From NCBI GenBank assembly GCA_012103035.1, contig JAAVLL010000001.1, positions 2,454,501-2,518,500 of the forward strand: a stretch of DNA of 64,000 nucleotides, given 5' to 3'. Within the stretch, counting starts at the first letter, position 1; each line of letters opens with the position of its first letter. This DNA is from Brucella oryzae (GTDB lineage Bacteria > Pseudomonadota > Alphaproteobacteria > Rhizobiales > Rhizobiaceae). The notes beneath the pieces were generated by a model that worked only from the letters and a program-made list of their open reading frames with translations, was not told where the DNA came from and made no database searches. Position numbers and translations under genes: made by a program. Shown in pieces: positions 1-10,329 of this stretch.

Positions 1-1107
1 ATGGCGCCGATATCGGAGCGATACATGGAGCCGACATCGCCCCATGCACGACTGAAATCACCCGCATCATAGGCGATACGGTCACCCACATGACCGATAA
101 AGAGCGCATAGAGATCGCTCATATTATAGTCCTTGAGCACGTAGAAATTCGGCGTCACGATGAAAGCCGGACCGTAGCGGCCAGCTGGCATGAGCAGATA
201 GCCCTCGCCTTTCATTTCATTGGCCGGAAACGGTTTGCCATTCACCCGCGTAATGCCGAGCTTTGCCCATTCGGCAATCGTCTTGCCCTGATCCGGACCT
301 TCCAGCGAGCAGGATACGTTCTGCGGAACGCTCACTTCAAAGCCCCAGTCACGCCCCTTCTGCCAACCATGCAGCTTCAGATAATTGGCGATGGAGGCGA
401 GCGTATCCGGCACCGAGTTCCAGATGTCGCGCTTGCCGTCACCGTCGAAATCGACGGCGTTTTTCAGATAGGACGTCGGCATGAATTGCGGCTGGCCGAG
501 CGCGCCCGCCCATGAGCTTTTCATAGCGGCTTCGTCGATATAACCCTTGAAGCAATTTCGAGCGCAGCAATCAGTTCCTTGCGGAACATGTCCTTGCGCG
601 TCGCCATAAACGCCTTGGTGCCAAGAACCTCATAGGCATTGTAGGGAATCTTCACCGTACCGAAGCCGGATTCGCGGCCCCATACGGCAAGCAGGATCGG
701 CCCCGGAACACCGTATTTCTGTTCGATGCGTTTCAAGAGATTAGCGTATTGGCCATAGCGCGCCTTGCCGCCGCTTGTGACCGACGCAATAGTCTTTGCA
801 TTGAAATACTTGACGGGCGCGCCGAATTCCGCCTGTTTCTGCTCTTTTGGTGTCGAGGGCTTTTCGCCGGGAATGACGAGGTCGGGCAGCTTCCAGTTGA
901 TCGAGACACCGGCAAAAGCCTGATCGAACACGGCGCGGGATACGCCTGCGGCCTTCGCTTCCGGCCAAAGGTCTTTTCGAGCCATTTGCGATACTGGCTT
1001 TCAACCTGCGCCCTGGACGGAGCCCCAATGGCGGGAGAAACAGCAAGAATGACGGCAAGACCCAGAGCAGTTTTCAAAGCTTGCTTCCAACGGCTTGCAG
1101 CCATCAT
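1..1107 (-). CDS. Lytic murein transglycosylase, MltB-like (3' end outside window)
   Basis: Periplasmic enzyme that cleaves peptidoglycan glycan strands to 1,6-anhydro muropeptides. The N-terminus is a Sec signal peptide (MMAASRWKQALKTALGLAVI, then a cleavage region near SPAIGAPS). It is followed by an MltB-type catalytic domain in which ESGFGTVKIPYNAYEVLGT carries the catalytic Glu in an ESGFG motif, and later by the conserved GALGQPQFMPTSYLK stretch. Two one-base deletions, near 975 and 553 (both in A or G runs), split the reading frame; repaired, it runs to the first base of the window. The family's usual C-terminal peptidoglycan-binding domain would lie outside. It is followed on its 5' side by the recR stop, 15 bp away, and is probably its own unit. 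The family assignment is firm; the exact MltB paralogue is not. Confidence 0.85.
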
Positions 1108-1122
1108 GTTTCTCCATCAAAT

Positions 1123-1726
1123 CTAAAGCGTGGTTCGTGCCCGCAAGGCGGCGGCAAGCGTACCTTCATCCAGATAATCGAGTTCGCCGCCGACCGGCAC
1201 GCCATGGGCAAGCCGCGTGACGCGCACATCGAAATTCGACAGCTGGTCGGTGATGTAATGCGCGGTGGTCTGGCCTTCGACGGTGGCGTTGACCGCGAGA
1301 ATCACTTCCTTGATCTCCCGGTGGCAACCCGTTCCACCAGACCTTTGATGTTGAGATCGTCCGGGCCGATGCCATCGAGTGGCGACAGGCGACCGCCAAG
1401 AACGTGATAGCGCACATTCATCGTGCCTGCCCGCTCCAACGCCCAGAGATCGGAAACATCCTCCACCACGATGAGGGTGGTGGGATCGCGCCGCTCATCG
1501 GTGCAGATCGTGCATGGATCGCTTGTGTCGACATTGCCGCAGCAAGAACAGATCCGCACCTTTCGGCAGCCTCCTGCATGGCGCCGCCCAGCGGCACGAG
1601 AAGCGCTTCCTTCTTCTTGATGAGATGCAGCGCCGCACGGCGGGCCGAACGCGGTCCAAGCCCCGGCACACGGGCCAGAAGCTGGATAAGACGTTCGATT
1701 TCGGGACCGGCTATTCGTTTGGACAT
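1123..1726 (-). CDS. recR: Recombination mediator protein RecR
   Basis: RecR binds DNA with RecO/RecF and helps load RecA at gaps during recombinational repair. The reconstructed protein is 201 residues, the family's standard length. It has the N-terminal helix-hairpin-helix ([20 protein letters not shown]), a four-Cys zinc module ([16 protein letters not shown]) and a Toprim domain ending [16 protein letters not shown]. Deletions near 1560 (AAAA to AAA) and 1317 (GGGG to GGG) break the frame. The ATG at 1726 starts [13 protein letters not shown] and has no evident Shine-Dalgarno, because an octamer repeat array sits immediately upstream. It lies downstream of dnaX and ybaB, the classical dnaX-ybaB-recR order. 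Confidence 0.95.
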
Positions 1727-1733
1727 TTTTGTA

Positions 1734-1848
1734 AGGGAGTAAGGGAATAGGGGAGTAAGGGAGTAGGAATGGGAACTCGGGAATATGCGGCATGGCGGCA
1801 ATCAGCCGACCAAACATACTCCCCTATTCCCTTATTCCCCTACTCCCC
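1734..1848. repeat. Two inverted arrays of an 8-bp repeat
   Basis: Positions 1734-1765 hold four head-to-tail copies of an octamer of the form (A/G)GGGA(G/A)TA. Positions 1817-1848 hold four copies of its reverse complement, T-A-(C/T)-T-CCC-(C/T). The two 32-bp arrays pair with few mismatches across a 51-bp spacer, so the transcript could form a long stem. They fill the ybaB-recR gap and end 8 bp from the recR start codon. Octamer minisatellites are used for variable-number typing in Brucella; whether this one varies cannot be told from one sequence. Confidence 0.8.
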
Positions 1849-1853
1849 AAGAA

Positions 1854-2177
1854 TTAAAACGGCAGTTTGAACCCCGGAGGGATCGGCAGGCCGGCGGTGA
1901 GCGACTGCGTCTTCTCGGCCATGGCGGCTTCGAGCTTGGCCTTGGCGTCGTTATGTGCCGCGATGATCAGGTCTTCGAGGATTTCCACCTCTTCTTCCTT
2001 CATCAGCGACGGATCGATCTTCAGCGCCGACAGGGTGCCCTTACCGGAAAGCGTGATCGTCACCAGACCGCCGCCGGAAGATGCCGTGGCTTCAAGATTG
2101 GCGATTTCGTCCTGCATGGCCTTCATCTTGGCCTGCAATTCCTTCGCCTGCTTCATCATGCCCATCATGTCACGCAT
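1854..2177 (-). CDS. ybaB: YbaB/EbfC family nucleoid-associated protein
   Basis: Small dimeric DNA-binding protein of the YbaB/EbfC family, 107 residues and intact. The N-terminus [20 protein letters not shown] is the family's Met-rich coiled helix. The middle [20 protein letters not shown] gives the beta strands and the C-terminus [12 protein letters not shown] is the typical conserved tail. It lies 24 bp downstream of dnaX and upstream of recR on the same strand, the conserved dnaX-ybaB-recR cluster, which suggests co-transcription. Its precise role in this organism is not shown by the sequence. Confidence 0.95.
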   Translation of the reverse strand: MRDMMGMMKQAKELQAKMKAMQDEIANLEATASSGGGLVTITLSGKGTLSALKIDPSLMKEEEVEILEDLIIAAHNDAKAKLEAAMAEKTQSLTAGLPIPPGFKLPF

Positions 2178-2201
2178 GGGTTCACTCCATCATTCCGTAA
2201 A

Positions 2202-4007
2202 TCAGTCGTCTTCAGACGGGGCGCCGGGGCTATCCACCACGGCATCGAGGTCAATATCCTCGTCGTCATTCTGCTCCGGCACGGCAATGCGCACGTCGGT
2301 GATTTTGCGCCCGGAAAGGCCGCGAGAATGGCGGCAACGTCGGGATCGGCGCGGGCGTCGGTCACCAGATTGTCGCGGCGCTCGGTCTCCGCCTCCGAAA
2401 TGGTCTGCCCCGCCACGTCGCGGGTGACGGTAACGATCCAGCGAATGCCGGTCCAGTTCAGGAGGCGCTGTGAAATGTCGCTCGGCAGCGATTTCGGCGC
2501 ATCGTCGGTCAGGCCGATTTCGAGACGCCCCGGCGCTATTGCTGCCAGTCGCACACAGTTCTTGACCAAAATCTTGAACTGCATGTCGCGATGCTTGTCG
2601 GCCAATGCCACGACATCATGCAGGCTGTTGACCGGCACGGAAGGTTGCGGCACCGCTTCAGACGGTTTCGGCGCGGAAACCTGGATCGGCGGCGTTTCCA
2701 CGATGCGCATGGCCGTGGCCGGTCCGCCAGAGGCGGAGCCATCGAGGATGCACCAACCGCGTCAGCGGCAAAACGCGCCTCCGGTGCGCCACCGCCGCCA
2801 TTGGGCCGGGGATTGTCCGGCTGCGGGCGCGGTGCCAAAACCGAGCCATTATCGAGACCGCGGATCGCCTCGTCCAGCGTCGGCAGATCGGCAGCATGGG
2901 CAAGCCGGATCAAAAGCATTTCCGCGGCCTGAACCGGCCGCGTCGCCGTATCGACTTCCGCAATGCCCTTGAGCAACATCTGCCAGGTGCGCGACAGCAC
3001 ACGGACGGAAAGTTTCTGCGCGAATTCACGACCGCGCACGCGCTCGTCTTCCGACAGGGACACGTCTTCTGCCACATCCGGCGTGAAACGCAGGCGTGTC
3101 ACCAGATGGTTGAAATCGGCAAGATCGGTCAGAACAACCGACGGGTCGGCACCGACATCATATTGCGCGCGAAATTCCGTCAGTGCTCCGGCCACATCGC
3201 CGCTCATCAGCATCTCGAAGAGGTCGATGATACGGGCACGGTCGGCAAGGCCCAGCATGGAGCGCACGGCTTCCGCCGTAACGGTGCCTGCGCCATGCGC
3301 GATGGCCTGATCGAAAATCGACAGCGAATCGCGTGCCGAGCCTTCGCCAGCGCGTGCGATCATGGCGAGCGACGCGTCATCCACCGCGATCTGTTCGGCT
3401 TCAGCGATGCGGCGCAGATGTGCGGCAAGCGTGCCCGATTCGATGCGGCGCAGGTCGAAGCGCTGGCAGCGCGACAGGACCGTGATCGGAACTTTTCGGA
3501 TTTCGGTGGTGGCAAAGATGAATTTGACGTGCGGCGGCGGCTTTCCAGCGTCTTCAACAGGCCGTTGAAAGCCTGATTGGAGAGCATGTGCACTTCGTCG
3601 ATGATGTAGACCTTGTAGCGCGCAGAAACCGGGCGGTAGCGCACCTGCTCAATGATCTCGCGGATGTCATCGATGCCCGTATGCGAGGCGGCGTCCATCT
3701 CGATCACATCGACATGACGGCCTTCCATGATCGCCTGGCAGTTTTCGCCCTGCGCGGAGAGATCGATAGTCGGCTGGTCGATCGTATCTGTCTTGTAATT
3801 GAGCGCGCGCGCCAGAATGCGCGCAGTCGTGGTCTTGCCCACCCCGCGAACGCCGGTGAGCATCCAGGCCTGCGCAATGCGGCCCGTCTCAAACGCGTTC
3901 TTGAGCGTGCGAACCATCGGCTCCTGGCCGATAAGGTCGTTGAAATTCTGGGGGCGATATTTGCGGGCGAGAACGCGATAGGCGCCATCGGCGGATTTTG
4001 TGTCCAT
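2202..4007 (-). CDS. dnaX: DNA polymerase III subunits gamma/tau
   Basis: Clamp-loader ATPase of the replisome. The N-terminus has the AAA+ Walker A (GVRGVGKTTTARILARAL) and the sensor segment HMLSNQAFNGLLKTLE. The zinc-binding cysteines seen in Escherichia coli DnaX are reduced here to one (GENCQAIMEGR), as in many alphaproteobacteria. The collar domain and a Pro-rich linker (LAPRPQPDNPRPNGGGGAP) lead to a tau-like C-terminus ending in an acidic stretch. Deletions near 3553, 2734 and 2297 break it; repaired length is about 602 residues. The ATG at 4007 starts MDTKSADGAYRVLARKYRPQ. A programmed frameshift for gamma production was not evident. It lies upstream of ybaB-recR and downstream of the SRP RNA gene. 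Confidence 0.95.
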
Positions 4008-4124
4008 AGCGACCCTTCCGTTCTTCCTGTTCCGCTTTTTCTCAGTCGCCAGTTTGGACCGGACGCATGAGCGGCGTCAACCAAAGAGGCAACCCATCAA
4101 CAGTCGTCGGCGTCGTGAGAAAGG

Positions 4125-4225
4125 GTGGGAGGCTGGCACGATGACCCGTGCCGTGGCTCGTTAGGGCTGCTTCCTTCCGGACCTGACCCGGTTGGCGAGT
4201 GGCTCGTCCACCACCAACCTCCCAC
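4125..4225 (-). ncRNA. ffs: 4.5S signal recognition particle RNA
   Basis: On the minus strand the segment reads GTGGGAGG...CCTCCCAC at its two ends, a closing stem. Inside is the universally conserved SRP core GGTCAGGTCCGGAAGGAAGC followed by AGCC, whose plus-strand complement lies at about 4168-4192. This is the small bacterial SRP RNA, about 100 nt, that binds Ffh. Placement beside dnaX is common in Rhizobiales. The ends are taken from the terminal stem and may be off by a few bases. Confidence 0.93.
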
Positions 4226-4313
4226 GCTGCATATCGTCAATTGTGAAGCAAAAGCAAGGAGGGCGCCACGCAAAAAGCAAGCGCTGAACGAAAAAACTGG
4301 TAAATGTCGGCCT

Positions 4314-4716
4314 ATGGAACAATTCGAACTCGATAAACGGCTTCATGCCGACACTTTTCTGTTGCCAAGCTCGGCCTGTGCGAGCTTCGGCTGATGAATG
4401 ACCGGCGCTGGCCATGGCTGATCCTGGTGCCGCGCCGTCCTGGCCTTGCTGAAATCCACGACATGACTCCACTCGACCAGACCATGCTGACCTTCGAGAC
4501 CGGTATCGTTGCGCAGGCGCTCAAGACCGTGACGGGCTGTGAGAAGATCAATACGGGTGCACTCGGCAATATCGTTCGACAGCTACATCTGCATGTCATC
4601 GCCCGCAACGAAGGCGATGCAGGCTGGCCCGGCCCTGTCTGGGGCTTCGGCACCCGCGAGACCTATGACGAAAAGATGCCCACCAACTGATCGCCGACAT
4701 TCGCACGGCGCTTTAG
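4314..4716 (+). CDS. HIT family hydrolase
   Basis: Histidine-triad nucleotide-binding protein, about 134 residues after repair. MEQFELDKRLHADTF opens the protein; WPWLILVPRRPGLAEIHDM follows, and QLHLHVIARNEGDAGWPGPV carries the HxHxx triad (in the common order H-x-H-x-x; the usual second His is Leu or Val in many short members). Deletions near 4367 and 4675 break it. The family hydrolyses nucleotide phosphoester or phosphoramidate bonds; the actual substrate here is unknown. It is the first of two plus-strand genes before nudC, separated from it by a palindromic repeat. Confidence 0.85.
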
Positions 4717-4727
4717 TTTGTTTTCAC

Positions 4728-4770
4728 GCGCATCTTTTCCGAAAACCGTTTCACACTTTTCGGGATGCGC
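4728..4770. repeat. Palindromic repeat, GCGCATC family
   Basis: A 43-bp imperfect palindrome starting GCGCATC and ending GATGCGC, with CCGAAAACCGTTTCACACTT inside. Near-identical copies lie at 25878, 29793 and 38831, and a half copy at 27601. It matches what I know of short palindromic repeats of Brucella and relatives. It sits between the HIT gene and nudC. Confidence 0.85.
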
Positions 4771-4798
4771 TTTAATCCCCAACAATTCCGAGATAGAT

Positions 4799-5744
4799 AT
4801 GACTTTCCGTCTCTATGACCTGCCGGAAATCGAACCGAGCCGATCTGTCGGATTTTCCGGCAACAGGATCGACCGCCAATCCGAAAAGCGACAGGATGAT
4901 TCTGCCTTTACGGCGCTGGAACTTCCCGAAACGCGAATCATGCTGCTCGGCAGCAACAGGCTGCTGCTCGACTATGCCGATGAAAAGCCCCACGGGCCTT
5001 GTTCCGCCTCGGCGAGGTGAAGGAGTTTGCGCCCGATCTTCATGAACCGATTTTTCTCGGTCTTCAGGACGGCGTACCGCTCGTCGCTTTGACAACACCG
5101 TTCGACCCCGAGACGATGGAAACGCCTTTTCGCCTGCAGGATTATCGCAGCATCTATACGGAAGGGCTGGTATCCGCCGATATGCTCGGCGCGCTGGCGC
5201 AAGCCGCAGCGCTGACCGCATGGCATGCCAATTACCGTTTCTGCGGGCGTTGCGGCACGAAAACCGACATGCGCGCCGGCGGCGCCAAGCGGCAATGCCC
5301 CAATTGCGGTGCGGAACATTTCCCGCGAACCGATCCGGTGGCGATCATGCTGCCGGTGCGCGGCGAAAATGCATTCTGGCACGCGGGCCCCATTTCGCGT
5401 CCGGCTCCTATTCCTGCCTTGCAGGATTTATCGAGCACGGCGAAACAATCGAGGCCGCCGTGCGCCGTGAAAGTGTGGAGGAAATGGGGCTCTCCATCGG
5501 CCGAGTTGCCTATCATGCGAGCCAGCCCTGGCCATTTCCTTATTCGCTGATGATCGGCTGTCATGCCGAGGTTTTGAACGACGACTTCACTATCGACCGC
5601 TCGGAGCTGGAAGACGGTCGATGGTTCTCGAAGGCCGAGGTGCGGACAATGCTGGAAGGCACACATGAAAATGGGTTGCGGGTGCCGCCATCCGGCGCCA
5701 TCGCAACCCATCTGATCAAGGCCTGGGTCTACGAAGCAGGCTGA
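4799..5744 (+). CDS. nudC: NAD(+) diphosphatase / Nudix hydrolase NudC
   Basis: Cleaves NAD(H) to NMN and AMP, and in the family also removes NAD caps from RNA. The reconstructed protein is 315 residues. A zinc ribbon, FCGRCGTKTDMRAGGAKRQC followed by PNC, precedes the Nudix box GFIEHGETIEAAVRRESVEE plus MG, which fits GX5EX7REUXEEXGU. The NudC-specific motif after the box appears as SQPWPFPYSLM, matching the known SQPWPFPxS signature. Deletions near 4992 and 5388 split it. The start at 4799 gives MTFRLYDLPEIEP. It ends 10 bp from the pheA stop on the opposite strand. Confidence 0.93.
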
Positions 5745-5754
5745 TGTTGACTGC

Positions 5755-6617
5755 TTATTCGGCGGCGAGCAACTGCGTGCCGCGAGTATCGCTGCCCTGA
5801 TAGACGCCGAGAATGCGCACTTCCTTGGTGAAGAAGCGCAGTTCTTCCAGCGCAAGCTGAAGATTGTGATCTTCCGGGTGCCCTCGACATCGGCATAGAA
5901 CTGCGTGGCGATGAAACGCCCGCCGATCTGATAGCTTTCGAGCTTCGTCATGTTGATGCCATTGGTGGCAAAACCGCCCAGCGCCTTGTAAAGTGCTGCC
6001 GGAACGTTGCGCACACGGAAGACAAAGGTTGTCACGATGCGCTCGCCGTTTTCAGGACGCGGCGCCCACCGCTTGTTCTTGGACAGAACAACGAAGCGGG
6101 TCACATTATCTTCAGAATCCTCGACATTCTCTTCCAGAATATCGAGACCGTAGAGTTCGGCAGCAAGGCTTGGCGCCAATGCCGCCATCGAACGGTCTTT
6201 CATATCGGCAACGAGACGGGCGGCTCCTGCCGTATCGCCTGCGATGACGCCCTTCCAGCCATTCTGGCGAATGACGTTACGGCACTGGCCGAGCGCATGG
6301 ACATGGCTGTGCACCGTCCTGATTTCCTCGCGCTTGACGCCCGGAAGCACCATCAGCTGGAAATGGATCGGCAGGAAATATTCGCCGATGATGTGCATGT
6401 CGGCGAGCGGCAGCAGATAGTGAATATCGGCGACGCGACCGGCCAGCGTGTTCTCAATCGGGATCATGGCGAGGTCGGCGGCGCCGGTTTCAACCGCGTT
6501 GAAGGCATCCTCGAAAGTCGGGCACGGCAAAGGCTCCATATCGGGAAACATGTTGCGGCACGCCGTATCGGAATTTGCGCCCGCTTCACCCTGGAAGGAA
6601 ATCCTGTTGGTTTTCAT
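5755..6617 (-). CDS. pheA: Prephenate dehydratase
   Basis: Monofunctional enzyme converting prephenate to phenylpyruvate in phenylalanine synthesis. MKTNRISFQGEAGANSDTAC opens the periplasmic-binding-like catalytic fold; the catalytic TRF motif is in EDNVTRFVVLSKNKRW. A C-terminal ACT domain follows (GGFATNGINMTKLESYQ). The usual phenylalanine-binding ESRP motif reads ESYQ here, as in several alphaproteobacteria. One deletion near 5878 shifts the last ~40 residues, which otherwise end GVYQGSDTRGTQLLAAE. An in-frame ATG 9 bp upstream (6626) is an alternative start. It lies downstream of kdsB on the same strand, 39 bp away. Confidence 0.93.
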
Positions 6618-6656
6618 CGTACCCATGCTTTCTCAAATGCCGCTCAACGGCGGTCG

Positions 6657-7406
6657 TCAGATACCCTGTGCTACAAGAAGACGCGCGCGGTCAAGATCAG
6701 CCTGCGTGTCGACCCCGAGTGGTACGGTCTTCACCAGCTCCACATCGATGCGCATTCCGGCTTCGAGCGCCCGCAACTGTTCGAGTTTTTCGCGCTTTTC
6801 CAAAGGCGACTGACCGAGTTTGACGAAGTGTTCAAGAGCCGAGCGGCGATAAGCGTAGAGGCCGATATGATGATAGAGCGGTCCTCGCCATAGGCGCTGT
6901 CGCGCGCGTAAAATAAAGCGCGCGCAAGCGGCTGCTACCGGCAAGCGGGGAGCCGACGATCTTCACCACGCTGGGATTGGTCTTTTCCGATTCTTCCTCG
7001 ATTTCGACGCCGAGCGTCGCAATGTCGGCGGGTCCGTCTTCGAGCGGCAGAAGCGCGCGGCGGATAATATCGGGATCGATGGTCGGTAGATCGCCCTGAA
7101 CGTTCACCACGGCATCGACCTCGCCCGCCGGATCGACTTTCATCAATGCTTCATAGATGCGGTCGGAGCCGGATTCATGATCCTCACGCGTCATGATGGC
7201 TTCGTGGCCATGCGCGGTAACAACCGAAAAATCTCTTCGCTGTCGGTTGCGACCACGCTCCGGCCCAGCTTTGCAGCCGCTGCACGATCGGCCACATGGA
7301 CGATCATCGGCTTGCCGCAAATATCGGCGAGCGGCTTGTTCGGCAGCCGCGTGGAGGCCATGCGTGCGGGAATAAGGGTCAGTGTCTTTAATGTCTGAAG
7401 CATCAT
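6657..7406 (-). CDS. kdsB: 3-deoxy-manno-octulosonate cytidylyltransferase
   Basis: Activates Kdo with CTP to CMP-Kdo for lipopolysaccharide core synthesis in the cytoplasm. The N-terminal nucleotide-binding signature is [19 protein letters not shown]. Further conserved pieces are [24 protein letters not shown] and the C-terminal [15 protein letters not shown]. There is a deletion near 7225 and two close together near 6895-6905; repaired length is about 250 residues, the family norm. Start is ATG at 7406 or 7403. It is followed by pheA and diverges from the cytochrome c gene across a 241-bp gap in which I see no further gene. Confidence 0.93.
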
Positions 7407-7647
7407 CGCCTCTTGTAATCGATAGGTCGCGGACGTCTTGTAACGCGCTTTGCCAATGCTGGAAATGCATCAAAAGTGTCAAAAGTCACGGGTCCAGTCA
7501 CCCTTATAGGTGTTGCATCGCCCTGGTAAAAGACCTAGTTTCCGCCCGATGCCGGGGAGAGAATTGCGACCTTTATTAAAGGTTTGCATGCCGGCTAGGA
7601 AGGCGTTCTCGGGGAGAGCGTTTTGGTAGAGGGAGCGCTGACCGGCG

Positions 7648-8307
7648 ATGAATTCAACCCGGACTAACAAGTTTATCATGGCTTTTCTGGCAACGGTGTT
7701 CGTTGTCATGACGACAGGCATCCTGTCCGATTCGCTGTTTTACTCGCCTGCGCCTGAAAAGCCGGGCTTTGCCATCGAAGCGGCGGAAGCCTCGACCGGT
7801 GAAGGAGCTGCACCGGCCAAGGAAGAAGTTTCCATTGCAACGTTGCTGCAGTCTGCCGATCCGGCACGCGGCGAAACCGTCTTCAAGCGTTGCGCTGCAT
7901 GCCATACCGGTGAAAAGGGTGGCGCCAACAAGGTCGGTCCGCATCTGTGGGATGTCGTGAACCGCCCGGCTGCCTCCGTTGAAGGTTTCGGCTATTCGGC
8001 AGCCATGAAGGAATTCGGCGCAGCGGGCAACAAATGGGATTTTGAACATCTCAACAAATTCCTGACTTCGCCGAAGGGCTACATCAAGGGCACCGCCATG
8101 GGCTTTGCCGGTGACAAGAAGGACAATGAACGCGCCGATCTGATCGCTTATCTGCGCACGCTGTCCGACAATCCGGCTCCACTGCCGACCGCTGATGCGG
8201 CACCTGCTGAGGGCGGCGAAGCCAAGCCTGCCGAAGGCGAAAAGCCCGCGGAAGGTGCACCGGCAGGTGGCGAACAGAAGCCTGCGGAACCGGCACCGGC
8301 GAATTAA
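7648..8307 (+). CDS. Membrane-anchored cytochrome c (CycM type)
   Basis: Intact 219-residue protein. An N-terminal signal anchor ([18 protein letters not shown]) holds it in the inner membrane. The periplasmic class I cytochrome c domain has the heme-binding CAACH ([14 protein letters not shown]) and a distal axial Met in [13 protein letters not shown]. The last ~45 residues are a low-complexity Ala/Pro/Glu/Gly tail with [15 protein letters not shown] repeats. It probably shuttles electrons between the bc1 complex and an oxidase, as CycM proteins do. A rho-independent terminator follows directly. Confidence 0.9.
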   Translation: MNSTRTNKFIMAFLATVFVVMTTGILSDSLFYSPAPEKPGFAIEAAEASTGEGAAPAKEEVSIATLLQSADPARGETVFKRCAACHTGEKGGANKVGPHLWDVVNRPAASVEGFGYSAAMKEFGAAGNKWDFEHLNKFLTSPKGYIKGTAMGFAGDKKDNERADLIAYLRTLSDNPAPLPTADAAPAEGGEAKPAEGEKPAEGAPAGGEQKPAEPAPAN

Positions 8308-8330
8308 GCCGACAAGATAGAATGACGATC

Positions 8331-8355
8331 AAAGCCCGGTTCGCCGGGCTTTTTC
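8331..8355 (+). terminator. Rho-independent terminator after cytochrome c gene
   Basis: AAAGCCCGG, a short TTCG loop, CCGGGCTTTTT. A GC stem with a UUCG loop and T tail, 23 bp after the cytochrome c stop. Confidence 0.9.
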
Positions 8356-8452
8356 TTGCCCGCATCAAATTTATTGCGCTCATGCCTTTCTTCCTCCGCA
8401 AAACCCATAAGACTTCATCCTAATATATCCGAAACAGAAACGGAGAGGCTGG

Positions 8453-10316
8453 ATGAGAGCTTTTGGGCGGGTGCGTTCGCGGTGGCCATGCTTGCGAGCA
8501 CGGTTTCAATTGTTCGCGCAAATGACGCGGAACCCCAATGGCGGTATTCCTCCAGCCTGCTTGGCGAGCCCAAATATCCGGCTGATTTCAAGCATTATGA
8601 CTATGTGAACCCCGATGCGCCGAAAGGCGGCACGCTGAACATGGTCTCCGTCGGCACTTTCGACAGTCTCAATCCGTTCGTGGTGCAGGGCGTTCCTGCC
8701 GCTGGCCTGTCCGATTTCGGCGGCGGGATGCTCTACGACACGCTGATGACGGCTTCGGTCGATCAGCCCTCCACCCAATACCCTGGGATCGCCGAGGCTC
8801 TGCAATATCCCGACGATTTCTCCTGGGTGAAATTCAAGCTCAACCCAAAAGCGAAATGGCATGATGGCCAGCCGATCACCGTCGATGACGTGATCTGGTC
8901 GTTCGAGGTGCTGAAGAAGCAGTCGCCAATGTATAACAGATATTATGGCGACGTGGAAAGGCGGAAAAGACCGGCGACCATGAGGTAAAATTCACCTTCA
9001 GCCAAAAGGTAACCGTGAATTGCCGCAGATTATGGGGCAACTTGCCGTTCTGCCCAAGCACTGGTGGACGGCCAAGGATGCACAAGGCAGGCAGCGCGAC
9101 ATCACCCGCCCAACGCTTGAAATTCCGCTCGGCTCCGGCGCCTACAAGATCGAGAGCATGACGCCCGGACGTTCCATCACCTGGGCGCGCGTGGATGATT
9201 ACTGGGGCAAGGATCTGCCGGTGAATGTCGGGCGCAACAATTTCGACCGCCTGCGCTATGAATACTATTTCAATGAGGATGCGACCTGGGAAGCCTTCAA
9301 GAAAGGCGGCCAATATGATTATCGTCTGGAGAACCGCGCGCAACGCTGGGCAGAACAGTATAATTTCCCGGCAGTGCAGCGCGGCGATGTCATAAAGACA
9401 TCGTTCCCCTACCATGCAGTCGGACGTATGCAGGGCTATTTCCTGAATACCCGCCGCGACAAGTTCAAAGACCCAAAAGTGCGTCAGGCGCTGACCTACG
9501 CCTTCGACTTCGAATCGATGAACCGCCTGCTGTTCTTCAACCAGTACAAGCGCATCAACAGCTATTTCGCAGGCAATGAACTGGAATTGAGCGGCCCGCC
9601 GACACCTGAAGAACAGGCGATACTCGAAACGGTGAAGGATTCGCTTCCGGCCGATGCACTGACCAAGGAATTCAAGCTGCCGGTCTATGACACGCCGCAA
9701 GCCACTCGCGAAAACCTGCGCACAGCGCTGAAACTCTTTTCGGAAGCAGGCTGGACATTGCAGGGCAACAAGCTCGTCGACGCCAAGGGCAATCCGTTCA
9801 CCATCGAATTTCTCGGCAAGGACCCGACGGACGAGCGTATCTACAATCCATTTGCCGCAAGCCTGCGCAAGATCGGCATAAACGCAACTGTACGCATCGT
9901 TGACGCGGCGCAATATCAGGCCCGTGTCAATGATTTCGACTACGACGTGGTGACCTCCATCATTCCGCAGAGCAGTTCACCGGGCAATGAGCAGCGCGAC
10001 ATGTGGGGCTCCAAAGCCGCAGATTTCAAAGGCAGCCGCAACTATGCCGGTATCGAGAACCCGGCCATCGACAAGCTGATCGACCGTGTCATCTATGCCA
10101 GGATCGGGACGAGCTGGTCGCCTCGACCCATGCGCTCGACCGGGCTCTGTTGTGGAACTATTACGTCATTCCGCAATGGTATGATGACAAGATCAACGTG
10201 GCGTACTGGAATAAATTCGGAATGCCTGAAAAGCAGCCGGACTACAGCGGCATTGATCCGTTCTCCTGGTGGATAGACCCGCGAAGGAAGCCAAGCTCAA
10301 GACCGGCAGTGAATGA
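8453..10316 (+). CDS. yejA: Peptide ABC transporter substrate-binding protein, YejA-like (first copy)
   Basis: Periplasmic solute-binding protein of the SBP_bac_5 (oligopeptide/dipeptide) family, about 622 residues after repair. The ATG at 8453 follows a good Shine-Dalgarno (GGAGAGG) and gives a Sec signal peptide (MRAFGR..., AVAMLASTVSIVRAN). Family landmarks are HYDYVNPDAPKGGTLNMV near the mature start, LGSGAYKIESMTPGRSITW and the C-terminal DPFSWWIDP. One-base deletions lie near 8480, 8960, 9007, 10100 and 10280; adding five bases restores 623 codons. It heads the yejA-yejA-yejB-yejE-yejF-ghrA run. In Brucella this importer has been linked to peptide uptake and resistance to antimicrobial peptides. 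Confidence 0.9.
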
Positions 10317-10329
10317 GGGCCTAGCGAGA

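Noticed and set aside
1785-2972. A 395-codon plus-strand open frame
   Set aside because: Antisense to ybaB and dnaX; composition is Arg/His-rich and shows no domain.
8876-9913. A 345-codon minus-strand open frame
   Set aside because: Antisense to the first yejA; the plus strand encodes a clear binding protein.
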